DNA of 64,000 nucleotides from Calliopum simillimum (Eukaryota > Arthropoda > Insecta > Diptera > Lauxaniidae): contig OX638369.1 of the NCBI GenBank assembly GCA_951812925.1, forward strand, positions 65,858,228 to 65,922,227, in the 5' to 3' direction. Shown one piece after another: positions 11,656 to 22,301 of this stretch (its first letter is position 1; every line of letters starts with the position of its first letter). Under the pieces are notes generated by a model. The model was not told the origin of the DNA, did no database searches, and saw nothing but the letters and a program-made list of their open reading frames with translations. Made by a program: the position numbers and the translations under genes.

Positions 11656-13800
11656 AATTAATTTTCTACATTTTTATAGCCTTATCATGTATAACGAACG
11701 AATCGTTTTACTGATTTTCAACTGCTTATATCCTCCGAGTTAAAAGATGATTTGAAGTTTATGCTTACAAACTTTATTCTTTGAACTAAAACGAACGCTT
11801 AGGTCATAGTAAGTTCTTAATAAAAAGTTTTAATAAGTTGATATTAACGAGTGAAAATCAGTCACTTTATTCGTTCATCATACATGATAAGGCTATTAGT
11901 ATTTTTCTCATTGCTCTACAGTGAAGTTTGCCCTATGGAAGTCCCGGAAGAAGTTCAAATTTTTTGATTCAAAAACTGGTTTTTTTCCTATAACTCAAGA
12001 TACAAGAGACACACAAAAACTTCAGACCTCAATAAATGTAGGAAATCTGTTTTCCTATAGTTTTGCTTTGAAATCTTTATTCCAAAAGCAAACAGTTTCC
12101 CGCTATAGGCCGAAATTTGTTAAAAATAATCGCGTATCATGAAAAAGCGACCTTCTATTGTTTTGGTTTTAAAATATACCCAAACTTTTGATTAGAAACT
12201 GATGCAAAAATCAAGAGCTTCTAAACATGGTCTTTAGAATGGAAATCGGATTGAAATTGCGCGAGATATGATAATTCTTACATACTTGGTATTTTTTGTA
12301 AAGTTCTGATTTTGGGTATTTTTGTTTCACAGTGTATTTTGCATCCACAACTTAAGATTTTTTTATGTTTATTACCTTACGTTAAAGGACGATAAACAGC
12401 GTAACTTTTAGGACCAAGAATGTCAAAATCGGTTTGTAGTTTCCTTGCAAATTTCAGCCTGAGAGTTTGGATTTTTTTCAATTTTTGTCAAAAAATGTGT
12501 ACTATTATATGCCAAAAACTGTAGGAAATATATTTTGCTGTATTTTGCTGCTGAAATTTATCTTTCCATAACTAACAGTTTGTGCCCTAGAGGCCGATTT
12601 TTGTGAAAAAAAAAAAATCATATTTTTAGAAATTTTTATTTTGAAGCGACCTTTGATGTTTTTGCTTACAAATTTTCCAAAAATTTTTAAAGGGCACTGA
12701 AGAAAAAGTTAAAAGCTTTCAAACGTGGTCTTTGAAAAAGAAATCGGTTGGAATTTACGCAAGATATAAAAGTTATAAGAAAGAGATATAAGAGTATTTT
12801 TTTATTGTGCAGATATGATTTTTGGAAATTTTTTTGTATCACAGAGTATATAAAAACTGTTATATCTCACGTAAATTTCAACTAATTTCTATTCTAAAGA
12901 CTGCATTTGAAAGCTTTTAATCTTATCTTAAATTCTTTAAAAAAATTTTGGGAAAATTTGCAAGCAAAAACATCAAAAGGTTGCTTCGAAATAAAAATTT
13001 CTAAAAATTTGATTTTTTTTGTCAAAAAAATCGGCCTCTAGGGCACAAATTGTTAGCTGTGGAAAGATGACTATCAGAAGCAAAATATAGCAAAATATAT
13101 TTGCTACAGTTTTTGGGATAAAATAGTACACATTTTTTACGGTATTTAGGGTATACAGTCACTCATACTCAAAAAAAGCCGTATTTGACAAAAATTGAAA
13201 AAAATCCAAACTCTCAGGCTGAAATTCGCAAAGAAACTACAAACCGATTTTGACATTCTTGGTCTTGAAAGTTGCGCTGTTTATCGTCCTTTAACGTAAG
13301 GTAATAAATATAAAAAAAACTTTAGTTGTGGATGCAAAATACACTGTGAAACAAAAATACCCAAAATCAGAACTTTACAAAAGATACCAAGTATGTAAGA
13401 ATTATCATATCTCGCGCAATTTCAATCCGATTTCCGTTCTAAAGACCATGTTTAGAAGCTCTTGATTTTTGCATCAGTTTCTAATCAAAAATTTGGGTAT
13501 ATTTTAAAACCAAAACAATAAAAGGTCGCTTTTTCATGATACCCGATTATTTTTAACAAATTTCGGCCTCTAGCGGGAAACTGTTTACTTTTGGAATAAA
13601 GATTTCAAAACAAGTCTATAGGAAAACAGATTTCCTACATTAATTGAGGTCTGAAGTTTTTGTGGGTCTCTTGTATCTTGAGCTATAGGAAAAAAACCGT
13701 TCTTTGAATCAAAAAATTTGAACTTCTTTCGGGACTTCCATAGGGCACACTTCACTGTAGAGCAATGAGAAAAAAACAAAAAATGTAGAAAATTAATTTT
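11656..13800. mobile_element. 2.1-kb non-coding palindrome (foldback)
   Basis: Two ~0.9-kb arms are inverted copies: left from AATTAATTTTCTACA (11656) through CTCATTGCTCTACAGTGAAG to about 12800, right from about 12820 to 13800. Typical paired blocks are GACCATGTTTAGAAGCTCTTG near 13445 and its complement near 12225, and TTTAACGTAAGGTAATAAA near 13290 and its complement near 12375. The left arm is interrupted by the MITE at 11677-11895; the right arm is not. The similar short frames found in both arms are by-products of the symmetry. A transcript would fold into a very long hairpin. Confidence 0.85.
11677..11895. mobile_element. 219-bp MITE, TAGCCTTATCATGTAT ends
   Basis: Inverted ends TAGCCTTATCATGTAT / ATACATGATAAGGCTA, flanked by TTA (11674-11676 and 11896-11898). 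The uninterrupted partner arm of the palindrome at about 13770-13797 represents the empty site. A 3-bp TWA duplication suggests PIF/Harbinger-type mobilisation. Confidence 0.85.
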
Positions 13801-14487
13801 TTTCAAAGATTTAGGATGAATTACTACCAATAGTTTTGACCAAAACTTGAAGTAGGAACTAGTGTGATTTTATTCCTTTTAAAATTGAAAACCCAGAAAC
13901 CGAAACAATCGCATTGAGCTAATGATTTGTAAAACTATACTAAACTTAACTTAAGTAATTTATTTGATATTCATTTCATGTAAGATTCAAAAACGACTAG
14001 CAAATTTCATATGAATTCTTGGGAATAAATGAATTAAGTTAAGAAACGAGTATGTTTAGTTTTGTATAATGTACAGTCAAACAAAAACCATAAGATTTTA
14101 AGATTTGTGAAAAATTACTCCGGCATATATAATTGCCAAAGCATAACGAAATTCAAAATAGTGTTTGGTTTTGCATAGCAAATGTGTATTTAGGCAGCAT
14201 TATTAAAAATTTATGTGTGCATTTTCAATTCCTTAGAAATGCGAATATTTTAAGAAACAAAAAAACGGATAGCAATGTATACGCAGGTGTTTAGGTTGAA
14301 TCCTATAATTTAAAGACTAAAATACAATAAAATTAGACAAGTCAGATTTTATTTAAAGTTGTCTTTACTTTTTTTAACCCTTTTTTTTTCCTGTTTTTTT
14401 TTTGTGTTCATTTGCATGCACCAATAACGCAACCCTTTTTTCTTATGTCAATCGGGTACCTGTTTTTAGCACTTTTTTGCATGCAAC
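13801..14487. other. Unassigned AT-rich spacer
   Basis: No coding frame or named element. A weak inverted pair around TAAACTTAACTTAAG (13940) and TTAAGTTAAGAAAC (14034) was noted. Confidence 0.3.
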
Positions 14488-14680
14488 AATAGCTGTGTTC
14501 CAATGGCAGCAGATCTGATCCGGATCAGATTCACTTTCAAGCAAACAAAAACAAATTCAGAACCAGCTCAGATCTTGGTTGCATTTTCTGGATCCATGAA
14601 TGCGTTCGGAAATCTTTTTTGGATCCATGGATGTGTTCTGAAAACTACGGGTTTTATTTGGCAGCACTCACTTATTTCTT
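14488..14680. repeat. Remnant of GTGTTCCAATGG palindromic element
   Basis: AGCTGTGTTCCAATGGCAG followed by CAGATCTGATCCGGATCAGA matches the ends of the tiny palindrome at 18232-18290. Two imperfect copies of GGATCCATGAATGCGTTC follow at 14598 and 14621. No second end was found, so it is a fragment. Confidence 0.45.
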
Positions 14681-15003
14681 GACGTTTTGACATCTGGTGT
14701 CAAAAAAATTATTGAAAATTTTAAGATTTCAATTAAAAAAAATTTTACTTAAAGAAAAAAAAAAAAAAAAATCGATATATAAAATCCAGAATTTCATGCA
14801 CCAATTTTTGATGGACCAATGAAGAGTAGACGGAGGCTTTAGGAAATTTTTCAAAGTACCACGCCTCTTCAATATTTACACGCAAAAACCTAATGGCACG
14901 TATGAGGCTGATTTGCGTAAAAAATCCTTGGAAGTTATTAAAGTAATAAAAATTATTAATTTCTATTTTGTATAAAAAATTTAAAACCTTTTGATTCTTG
15001 CAG

Positions 15004-15519
15004 TTGTACTTGGGCAAGACGCCAGCAGATGTTTTAAAAGAACTTTTTGAAAGCGCTACAACTAAACGATACAGAGCCAGGAAAGATCCTAGCACTTATA
15101 TACGCGAGGATCCAGAGGATGTTGTAGATTTGGTAGATATAAAATATGAAAATAGTCATTTGAAATTTAATTAAAATAATTCTCCAAATATTTTATTACC
15201 AGCAAATCGTCCTGATGCTGCTAGCATGCGCTCTGATAAAACTTCTACCTCACGTTATACTGCCGGTGGCAAGGGTATACATCGACCTATTGGCACTAGT
15301 GATGCAGTTGCAATAAAATCTAGTTATACAGCTAAATCGGACAAATCAGCATATACAAGTAGTGAGTACTCATCTAAAAATGCAAAGGGTGATATGAAAA
15401 AGAACGGCATAAAAAGCGCTGTTAAAAGTTCACGCAAAGGAGCATTCAAAGGTTTGAAAAGAAAGATACGAAAATCTTATAAAAAAAGAAATGATTGCTG
15501 GTTTCTTTTTAAAATGTAA
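15004..15519 (+). pseudogene. RRP12-like C-terminal fragment, copy 2
   Basis: After a polypyrimidine-AG (CTTGCAG at 15003), the frame reads LYLGKTPADVLKELFESA, then YIREDPEDVVDLVD. A short intron-like gap (about 15140-15202) ends TTACCAG, and then NRPDAASMRSDKTSTSRY, GGKGIHRPIG and a basic tail KGAFKGLKRKIRKSYKKRN run to a stop at 15519. This is the C-terminus of the RRP12 family, whose acidic PED-VD and GGxGIHRP blocks are diagnostic. The exon phases at the gap do not join cleanly, and no N-terminal or HEAT-repeat exons lie upstream, so this is a truncated piece. It is an inverted paralogue of the C-terminal part at 4470-4925, and is better preserved. Confidence 0.8.
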
Positions 15520-15681
15520 AGTTAATATTTTATTGTATAAACCTTGTAAAAAAAACAGTTTGAAAGCAAGGCGAGTTAAATTGATTACTGTATAAAATAA
15601 AGTACATATGTAATTACTATATAAACTAAATGATGCCTATTTTTTAAAGTTTATACTTATTTGGAACATTAAGCACATTAA

Positions 15682-15807
15682 GGGCCGTTTTCACAATGTT
15701 CAGTTAAAATTTAACTTTCAGATAAATAAAAATTTTGTAAGGTATTTTATGTCAAAGTGCCAGTTAAAGTTCCAGTTAATGCTTAACTGGACATTGTGAA
15801 ATTGGCC
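15682..15807. mobile_element. 126-bp TTAA-type MITE
   Basis: Inverted ends GGCCGTTTTCACAATGTTCA / GGACATTGTGAAATTGGCC, with TTAA on both sides (15678-15681, 15808-15811). The paralogous copy at 4300-4320 reads straight through CACATTAAAAGTATTAAA without it, which proves insertion at TTAA and points to piggyBac-type mobilisation. A diverged copy is at 18645-18755. Confidence 0.85.
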
Positions 15808-15924
15808 TTAAAAGAATTAAAATTACTTCTGGCTGTACATGACCTGAGAAAATTGCTGAATACAATTATTTTTGCATACAAAAGTAGAACTCGTCTTTGT
15901 TTATTTAAATCGTCAAAGTATTGC

Positions 15925-16234
15925 TTTTCATTTAGGAGGCTTTTTGGTGAAAATGGATAAAAAAAAAGTATTAGAATTTTTTTTGTGGAGGATTACAGGT
16001 TCCACAAACAACATTGACTTGCATTAACGAAAAAGTAACCGTTTAGGAAACATTCTTAAAAAACTGCAAAAAGTCGAAAAATTCGACTTCATCGTATATA
16101 TCCGAAAAAGTTACTCTTTAGTAAATACAAATGAATATTATTTGTACAACCTGTAATTCTCCACAAAAAAGATTCTAATACTTTTTATTTGTGAAAGTGG
16201 AAATTGAAGCCACTCGGATTACGGAACAGGCCTG
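15925..16234. mobile_element. CAGGCCTG element, copy 2 (one end lost)
   Basis: Homologous to 3792-4168 in inverted orientation. The right end CAGGCCTG (16227-16234) is intact, while the left end is deleted up to the TTTAGGAGG block. It lies at the same position in the TANGO2-like gene as copy 1. Confidence 0.75.
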
Positions 16235-16553
16235 AATATGTGACGTTGTTCACTTATCATCTGGATCCACTCCAGACATTTTCTCCTCATGAAAATACAA
16301 TTTATTATCATCTAATAAAATTGTCGTATGCGTACAACTGCCATAACCGCCTTCTGGTATATGTACGGTGACCATGTCTGTTTGAGCGAAATCGGGGACA
16401 AAACGAAATTTGTGCAAAAAAAACCGGGGACAATCGGGGACAGTTAGGGCAAAATCGGGGACAAATAAATTTTGGAGCAACCAATGACTGATGGGCAAAA
16501 ACAAAAGATTTTCATTTCAAAATGTAAGCTCCTTAAAAGCAGAAAAGCATACC

Positions 16554-16968
16554 TAGTGATGAGCAAAATTAGTCTTGGTCTTGCGTCTTGTTCTTGGTAA
16601 TTTTGCGAGACCAAGACCAAGACGCTGATATTTTTGCAAGACCAAGACCAAGACTGCTATGATCTTGGTCTTGGTGTTGCACACGATAATCGTCAAGACC
16701 AAGACTGCTTTTCAGTCTTGGTAATTAATAGTTAAAAGGTGTTTCGAAGACAAAAAAATTTCTTAATTTGAATTTTGGCATCTTAAAAACCCAACTGCTT
16801 TGAAAAAATATGGTTTTGAAACTTTAAGTACTCAATATCTCTAGAAATTTTTTCAAAACCAAGACCAAGACCGAGACCAAGACTCAATATCAAAATCAAG
16901 ACCAAGACTCAATGTGCAAGAACAAGACCAAGACTGCTATTGTCTTGGTCTTGGTTTGCTCATCACTA
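16554..16968. mobile_element. hAT MITE, TAGTGATGAGCAAA ends, 415 bp
   Basis: Perfect 14-bp inverted ends TAGTGATGAGCAAA / TTTGCTCATCACTA and a perfect 8-bp TSD AGCATACC (16546-16553, 16969-16976). The body is built of degenerate CCAAGACCAAGA / TCTTGGTCTTGG repeats facing each other. Nested inside the 16364-17887 element. A degraded relative lies at about 63740-63880. Confidence 0.95.
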
Positions 16969-17124
16969 AGCATACCTACGTACGAGGTCATCAACGGTAC
17001 GATTTTATACGTATTTATTGCTAGTTAAAAATTTATCACTAGAACATTAAAATAACAAATTCCTCAGTATTAAATAACGAAAAATAAAAATAATCTTCGG
17101 TTCATATTTAAAAAAAAAACAACT

Positions 17125-17535
17125 TGTAAGAATGTAATCTTTGGCCAGGCCAAACATTAAATACCCTTAGTGTCTGAGTAAAATTAAGTTGGATTATCTC
17201 AAAAAACCGTTTCAGTATAACGTTTTGAAGCTTTTGCTTATATGGGAGGTACCACACCTTCTTGCCCGAATTCGCCCAGTTGTTTTTTAGAGCTTGCGCT
17301 AACAATTCGTGGCATTGATGTGTATATCGGTTGCATTGTCGTGAAAAATACTCCTAAAGTTTTGTATGGGCGGTAGGCGTGTCCGTTGACCGATTTCATT
17401 GAATTATCTTGCTCAGTTTTCCCAGAAAATGTATTTCCACGCAAACCCAGCTACCCAGCCAGCCACGCCTCCTTCTATGCGTTACAAACGAAAGGACAAA
17501 GTGAATATACCCTTGGTGTAAGGTATAAAAAAGGT
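17125..17535 (-). repeat. Interspersed TATACCC repeat, copy in hAT
   Basis: Contains the family tail TTGGCCAGGCCAAACATTAA at the left, one GCTTATATGGGAGGTACCAC unit, the GTATGGGCGGTAGGCGTGTC block, and the head ATATACCCTTGGTGTAAGG at the right. Minus orientation relative to the copies at 42880 and 44430. Confidence 0.75.
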
Positions 17536-18090
17536 TGCACAGATGATTTTGTCATTTTATTTGTTAATGTCAAAGAGCCGTTTATGAAGTAAAGACGTTG
17601 TTTAGTTATGCACAGTTTTAGTTTGCATATTCTGAACAGGTCTTTAAGCTGTTTATAGAAATGTACAACTTCATATGCGATGAATTAGCTAAGCAAATAT
17701 GGTTTTAATGGAATGTTTACATATTTATAATCAAAAAAAAAAAATGCACTGTGAAATACAGCACAAATAGGGGACTCAAAATAAAATACAGAAAATTTGT
17801 ATGTCCCGTATTTTACAAATAAATTCCGTGGACAGGTAGCTGAAATACAGAACTGTCCCCGGAAAAACAGGACGGTTGGTCACCGTAGGTATATGCACCT
17901 GTAATGCACTTAAGTGTTCTTTCCAATTTGGTACTCGTCGTTGTAGTTCCTCATCAGTCCCAAATTTATCTCTGCACTTCAGTAGTTTCTGGCCTTGTTG
18001 TGCCAATTTGTCACTGAACTGGACGGTTTGTCCATTAAAATCATCTACAATTTCCCGGTGGTACATTGTTGCAAAGTGGAGCGACCGACC

Positions 18091-18640
18091 GACTTTTCAT
18101 AAAAATCGCGAAAAAACCAAATTTGTTATATTAAAAAGCTTGATTTGATTTTTGAATTTGATATGATATTTTCATTTTGACATTTGTATCTCATCTTGCC
18201 AATGCTACCAAGTTTTAAAAATTGAATCCGTGTGCGTTCCAATGGTAGTAGATCTGATCTGGTTCAGATCTACTACCATTGGAACACAGCTAATAACTCA
18301 ATTTCAAAACGGTTGCTATTACATTTTGAATTCTATTTCGAAGAATTTTTTACGAAAAAAAAAAAAATGTTTCTACATGCAAATAAAAATCTACTTAATT
18401 AAAAGAAAAACCCCAACTCGACATCCCTTATGAAGTTTGTATCGAAAGCTTAGTAATGAAACCATGGCAAAGCTGTCAGTCATTCAGTTGTCAGCCGTGA
18501 TCCTTTTTGCGTCGCAATAAATTTATTTTTAAAGTGTCGAGCTAAACAATATTTAAACTAAAAAATTAAATAAAGTGTGTGAAATATTATAATCAGAACG
18601 TGCCAAACATTTTGTAAGTATAAAAAATTACATAATCTCC
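18091..18640. other. Spacer with a 58-bp palindrome
   Basis: Mostly featureless AT-rich DNA. Bases 18232-18290 form a near-perfect palindrome (GTTCCAATGGTAGTAGATCT and its complement) related to 14488-14530, probably the minimal ends of a DNA element. TCAGTC at 18476 and TCAGTT at 18484 resemble Inr sites but have no DPE. Confidence 0.5.
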
Positions 18641-18644
18641 GTAT

Positions 18645-18755
18645 CATTTTCACAATATTCAGTTAAATAAAAATTGTTAAAATTTAATGTCAAACTGCCG
18701 GTTAATGCTTCAGTTTAGGCTTAACTGAACATTGTGAAATTGGTCCTAAATTGAA
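18645..18755. repeat. Diverged copy of the TTAA-type MITE
   Basis: TTTTCACAATATTCAGTTAA at the left and TTAACTGAACATTGTGAAAT at the right match the ends of 15682-15807. Confidence 0.6.
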
Positions 18756-18959
18756 TACTTCGTTGCAAGAAAACCGCAGCTTCAATCTATGCGTACAGTT
18801 AAATTTATAAAGATTTTAGAACTTGATTCTTTATTTCGTATTTTCAATATCGCAAAATTTTTTGAAAATGGCTGTACACATCTTGCAGCAAAATGTATTC
18901 ACGGCGATGGAATGGATCGTTCGACCTAAAAGTGCGTGGTCAGTTGAAATTCTTATAGA

Positions 18960-19860
18960 GCTGTGCTGAAATGAAATCGTTTATACAAACAAAATTTGGA
19001 GAGCTTGAAGGTATACCAATTAGATACTACATTTTTGTATCTACTTCAAGTACTAATACACGAAATATTTAAATAGGTAAAATAGAATCTCAAAATGTGT
19101 CGATTATGGATTTTTTATCGGAATTAGAAAAGGAATTAAAAGACTGATTCGTCAAGATAATACTGCGAAATCATTTTGAAACGTATTTCCAGTTCTTTCT
19201 GAAGACAAATTGAAAGATGTTAATGAGAAAATTTGCCCAGAAAACAAAAATCTTTATGTAAGTACTTAGATACCATTTACTACAAAATAATTTGCTTAAT
19301 TAAGTCCACACACATGTAATTCCTCAAAAATTTATTTCAAAACAATTAAAATATATCTAAACATTCATTTAGTTTTTACCTAAAATTACATTGATCAACT
19401 TAATTTTTGTTAAAAAATCTTAAAAGAAAATTTTTTTAGTTTTAAAAAAGGGCTGGACAAAGAATACGCAATATTTGAATAGATTTTTCTTTAATTTTAA
19501 CAATTTTAAAATATGTAGGTTTCAGCTGTATCATCCCTATTTCGAAACGACTTAATAAATAATTTACATAAAGTTTTGAGCGAGGAAATCGTACTAAGTT
19601 TCAACGTAGATGGAACTCATGGCAAAAGAGGACTAAAAGACTTTAGTAACATATAAGAAGTCTTATTAGGTAAACATAATTCTATCCATAAATCGTTCTA
19701 AGTACATCTAACTATTTACGCTTCTAGATGCTATAATGAAATTGCCTTTGAAAGGTTCTCCAGATGAAGAATTACGAAGAGCACTTCAAAAAATAAAAAG
19801 ACGTCACTTCAAAAAAGTTTCGCTTCAGCGAAAAGGTTGATGACGATAAAAATAAAACAG
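18960..19860 (+). pseudogene. DUF4806-domain gene fragment, broken by Gypsy
   Basis: Exon-like pieces separated by short AT-rich gaps: SFIQTKFGELEG (about 18975-19010), KIESQNVSIMDFLSELEKEL (about 19080-19145), then FxVLSEDKLKDVNEKICPEN (about 19185-19255), SAVSSLFRNDLINNLHKVL with LSFNVDGTHGKRGLKDFSNI (about 19518-19655), and MKLPLKGSPDEELRRALQKI (about 19737-19800). The order (a short coiled N-terminal segment, then a domain with LKDVNEKI, a G-K-R-LKDF block and a final helix) matches DUF4806, an insect-expanded domain of unknown function. An in-frame stop occurs after KELKD. The last exon is cut at 19860, where a Gypsy fragment starts. A second, identical 130-bp copy of this exon resumes at 22302-22431. 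Confidence 0.6.
19731..19860 (+). repeat. 130-bp direct duplication, left copy
   Basis: CTATAATGAAATTGCC through AAAATAAAACAG is identical over 130 bp to 22302-22431. The two copies bracket the Gypsy fragment exactly: this one ends where RT sequence begins, the other starts at the first base after the 3' LTR. Confidence 0.95.
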
Positions 19861-22085
19861 TTTTCCCAGATGACGTGCCAAAAACTGCAGTCACAACACC
19901 GTTTGGTCTTTTCGAATTTTTGCGAATGCCATTTGGGCTTTGTAACTCTGCACAAAGTTTCCAGAGATTTATCGATAACGTTTGCCGAGGCCTTGAATTT
20001 GTATTTGTGTACGTTGATGATATTTGTGTAGCTTCTCGAACAGTAGAAGAACATCTTTCACATCTCAAAATGCTTTTCGAACGTTTCAAGAAATTTGGTA
20101 TACTTATAAATCCAGCAAAATGTGTTTTCGGTGTTCCTGAAATAGATTTTTTAGGGCATCGTATAACAACATCTGGTATGCTTCCACTACCAGCGAAAGT
20201 ATCTGCTATTAAAGATTTTCCTCATCCTAAGTGCATTAAGGAATTAAGACGTTTTCTCGCGATGTTAAACTTCTATCGCAAGTTTTTCCCTAGAGGTGCA
20301 ATGCATCAAGCGGCCCTCAATGATTTTTTAAAAGGCGCTACTAAGAAAGACGACAACAGGAAAGTTTCCTGGACTCCATCTACTTTAAATGCTTTCGACT
20401 TGTGTAAGCAAGAGTTAGTTGATGCAACATTTTTGGCTCATCCTATTCCTGATGCTACAATATGTTTAAAAGTCGACGCCTCTAACTTTGCTATTGGGGC
20501 TGTGCTTGAACAACTTGTTGAAGGATCATGCCAGCCACTTGGATTCTTCACTAAGCGCTTGAATTCTACGCAAATGAAATACAGCACCTACGACAGGGAG
20601 TTGCTTGCTATTTATAGAGGCATCCATCATTTCCGTCATCAACTCGAAGGACGCAAGTTTACCATCTATACTGATCATCGACCATTAATATTCGCATTTA
20701 AGCAGAAGCACGAGAAAGCATCACCAAGGCAATGAAATCATCTTGATTTCATTTCACAATTTTCAACCGATATCAGACATATCGCTGGTGTTAAAAACGT
20801 GACTGCAGATATCCTCTCTCGAATCGAAGCTGTTGAAGTTCGATCGATTGATTACAAGAAAATGGCAGAACTTCAAGAAGACGATGACGATTTAAAAGAT
20901 TTAATTAAAAATCAAGGTAATTATCAACTTTCGCTTATTCATTTTTCAGACAGAGACTATAAACTATACTGCGAGATGTCAACTGGCACTGCGCGTCCGT
21001 ACATTCCAAGGTCTTACCGAATGCAAATTTTTAAGAGCATACATTGCCTTTCGCACCCGGGAGTACGGGCTACTCGAAATATGATACGCAAAAAGTTTTT
21101 CTGGCCATTGATTAATAAAAATGTCAACGATTGGGCGCGGTGCTGTCTAGACTGTCAACGTTCTAAGGTTTCACGACATACATCTAGTGATTTCGGAAAA
21201 TTTCCAATCACTAGCAGCCGTTTTGATACTGTGCACATAGATATTGTTGGACCTTTGCCACCGTCTGAAGGTTATACATACATCTTGACTTGTGTGGACC
21301 GATTCAGTCGCTGGCCAGAAGCAATTCCAATTAAAGACATTCATTCAGAAACTGTTCTTCGTGCGTTTTATGATGGTTGGGTGTGCCGTTTTGGCGTTCC
21401 AAAATCCATCGTTTCTGACCGAGGAACCCAATTCACATCACACATGTGCAAGGAGATTACTAAGTACTTGGGTATTTCGCACAACTTTACAACTGCTTTT
21501 CACCCTCAGTCAAATGGATTAGTAGAACGGTTTCATAGGACATTGAAGACTGGGTTGATTTGTGCTAACAACCATCGTTGGACTCTATCCTTAAATACAG
21601 TTCTTTTTGGAATTCGGTCAGCACTAAAAGAAGACATTGGAGCTTCATCAGCAGAACTTTTGTACGGTGAGGTTATAAGACTTCCAAGTGATTTTTTCAA
21701 TCCTGTTAAAATCGAATCCAGTCCAATGACTTTCCTCGCATCTCTTCAAGGAATTATTTCTAGTTTGCAACCACGTGAACCCTCAAATAAAAACAAGAAA
21801 AAGTTTTTCATCAACAAAGACCTTCAAACTTGTTCACATGTTTGGATACGTCATGATCATCACCGGAAACCTTTGCAACCAAAATACTCTGGACCATTCC
21901 AAGTACTTGAACGGAGGCTTAAATACTTCAAACTCAAGATTGGAACCAAAACGGATCATATTTCAATAGATAGGCTTAAGCCTAGTTATTTGTTGAATGC
22001 AGAAAACCTAGACATAATCGAGTTGTCTACAGTGCTTTCGTCCAAGAAACACTCTAAAACGGAACTTCATACTCAATTTATATAA
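19861..22085 (+). pseudogene. Ty3/Gypsy pol fragment (RT, RNase H, integrase)
   Basis: It starts abruptly inside reverse transcriptase (PKTAVTTPFGLFEFLRMPFG), with the catalytic YVDD box, then FLGHRITTSG and the RNase H domain (DASNFAIGAVLEQ, YDRELLAIY, TDHRPL). A TGA at 20733-20735, where the family usually has a coding triplet, separates this from the integrase frame, which runs to 22085. That part shows the HHCC finger (HPGVRATR...CCLDCQRSK), the catalytic acidic residues in DIVGPLPPS, VSDRGTQF and NGLVERFHRT, and a GPF chromo-like C-terminal module (YSGPFQVL). Gag, protease, the first part of RT and the 5' LTR are absent. There is no envelope gene. Apart from the single nonsense codon, the retained part is nearly intact, so the copy is not very old. 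Confidence 0.92.
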
Positions 22086-22118
22086 AGTATGATTTCGCAA
22101 ATGCCTTAGCATTTACTA

Positions 22119-22301
22119 AAGGGGGAGTGCTGTAGGGATACTTGTTTAAAATATACTTGTTAATTTTAAAAATAACATTCTTAGCATAAATTTACTAAAA
22201 AATAAAAATTGTCAAAAAAATCAGAAAGATTCAAAAATTTGAAAAGAAAGAAATAAATTCTTTTTAATAAAAAAATTAAATAATCCTATTAATTTCTCAC
22301 A
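22119..22301 (+). repeat. Polypurine tract and 3' LTR of the Gypsy fragment
   Basis: The purine-rich AAAGGGGGAGTG (22119-22130) directly precedes TGTAGGGATACTTG. The LTR runs 171 bp to ATTTCTCACA at 22301, so its termini are TGT...ACA. The next base begins the right copy of the 130-bp host duplication. Confidence 0.75.

Larger units (their letters stand above)
16364..17887. mobile_element. hAT-type element inserted in TANGO2 copy 2
   Basis: Inverted ends TACGGTGACCA / TGGTCACCGTA, extending imperfectly to the GGGGACA blocks about 35 bp inside each end. Perfect 8-bp TSD GGTATATG (16356-16363 and 17888-17895), so removing it restores the coding codons. Internal repeats of CGGGGACA lie near 16390-16460. 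No transposase is readable. It hosts a nested hAT MITE and a copy of the TATACCC repeat. Confidence 0.9.
16235..18090 (-). pseudogene. TANGO2-like fragment, copy 2, split by a hAT
   Basis: Reading on the minus strand, a NNVPP-like block near 18075 leads into codons FNGQTVQFSDKLAQQ, DKFGTDEELQRRVPNWKEHL and SALQVHIP, ending at about 17888. The 1524-bp hAT then intervenes, and the frame resumes at about 16363 with HIPEGGYGSCTHTTILLDD and GVDPDDK, where a TGA replaces the TGG of copy 1. These are the TANGO2 C-terminal third (PNW, YGxRTH, ILLDD blocks). Both the stop and the transposon make it dead. It converges on the RRP12 C-terminal fragment at 15004-15519, mirroring the arrangement at 3.5-6.0 kb. 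Confidence 0.8.

Noticed and set aside
11921..12142. Small protein gene, with a homologue at 13585-13830
   Set aside because: The two similar frames are simply the two arms of one palindrome, and neither has start context, codon bias or a recognisable domain.
18476..18490. Inr-type promoter for the DUF4806 fragment
   Set aside because: TCAGTC and TCAGTT occur but there is no DPE at +28 and no TATA, and the downstream gene is broken.
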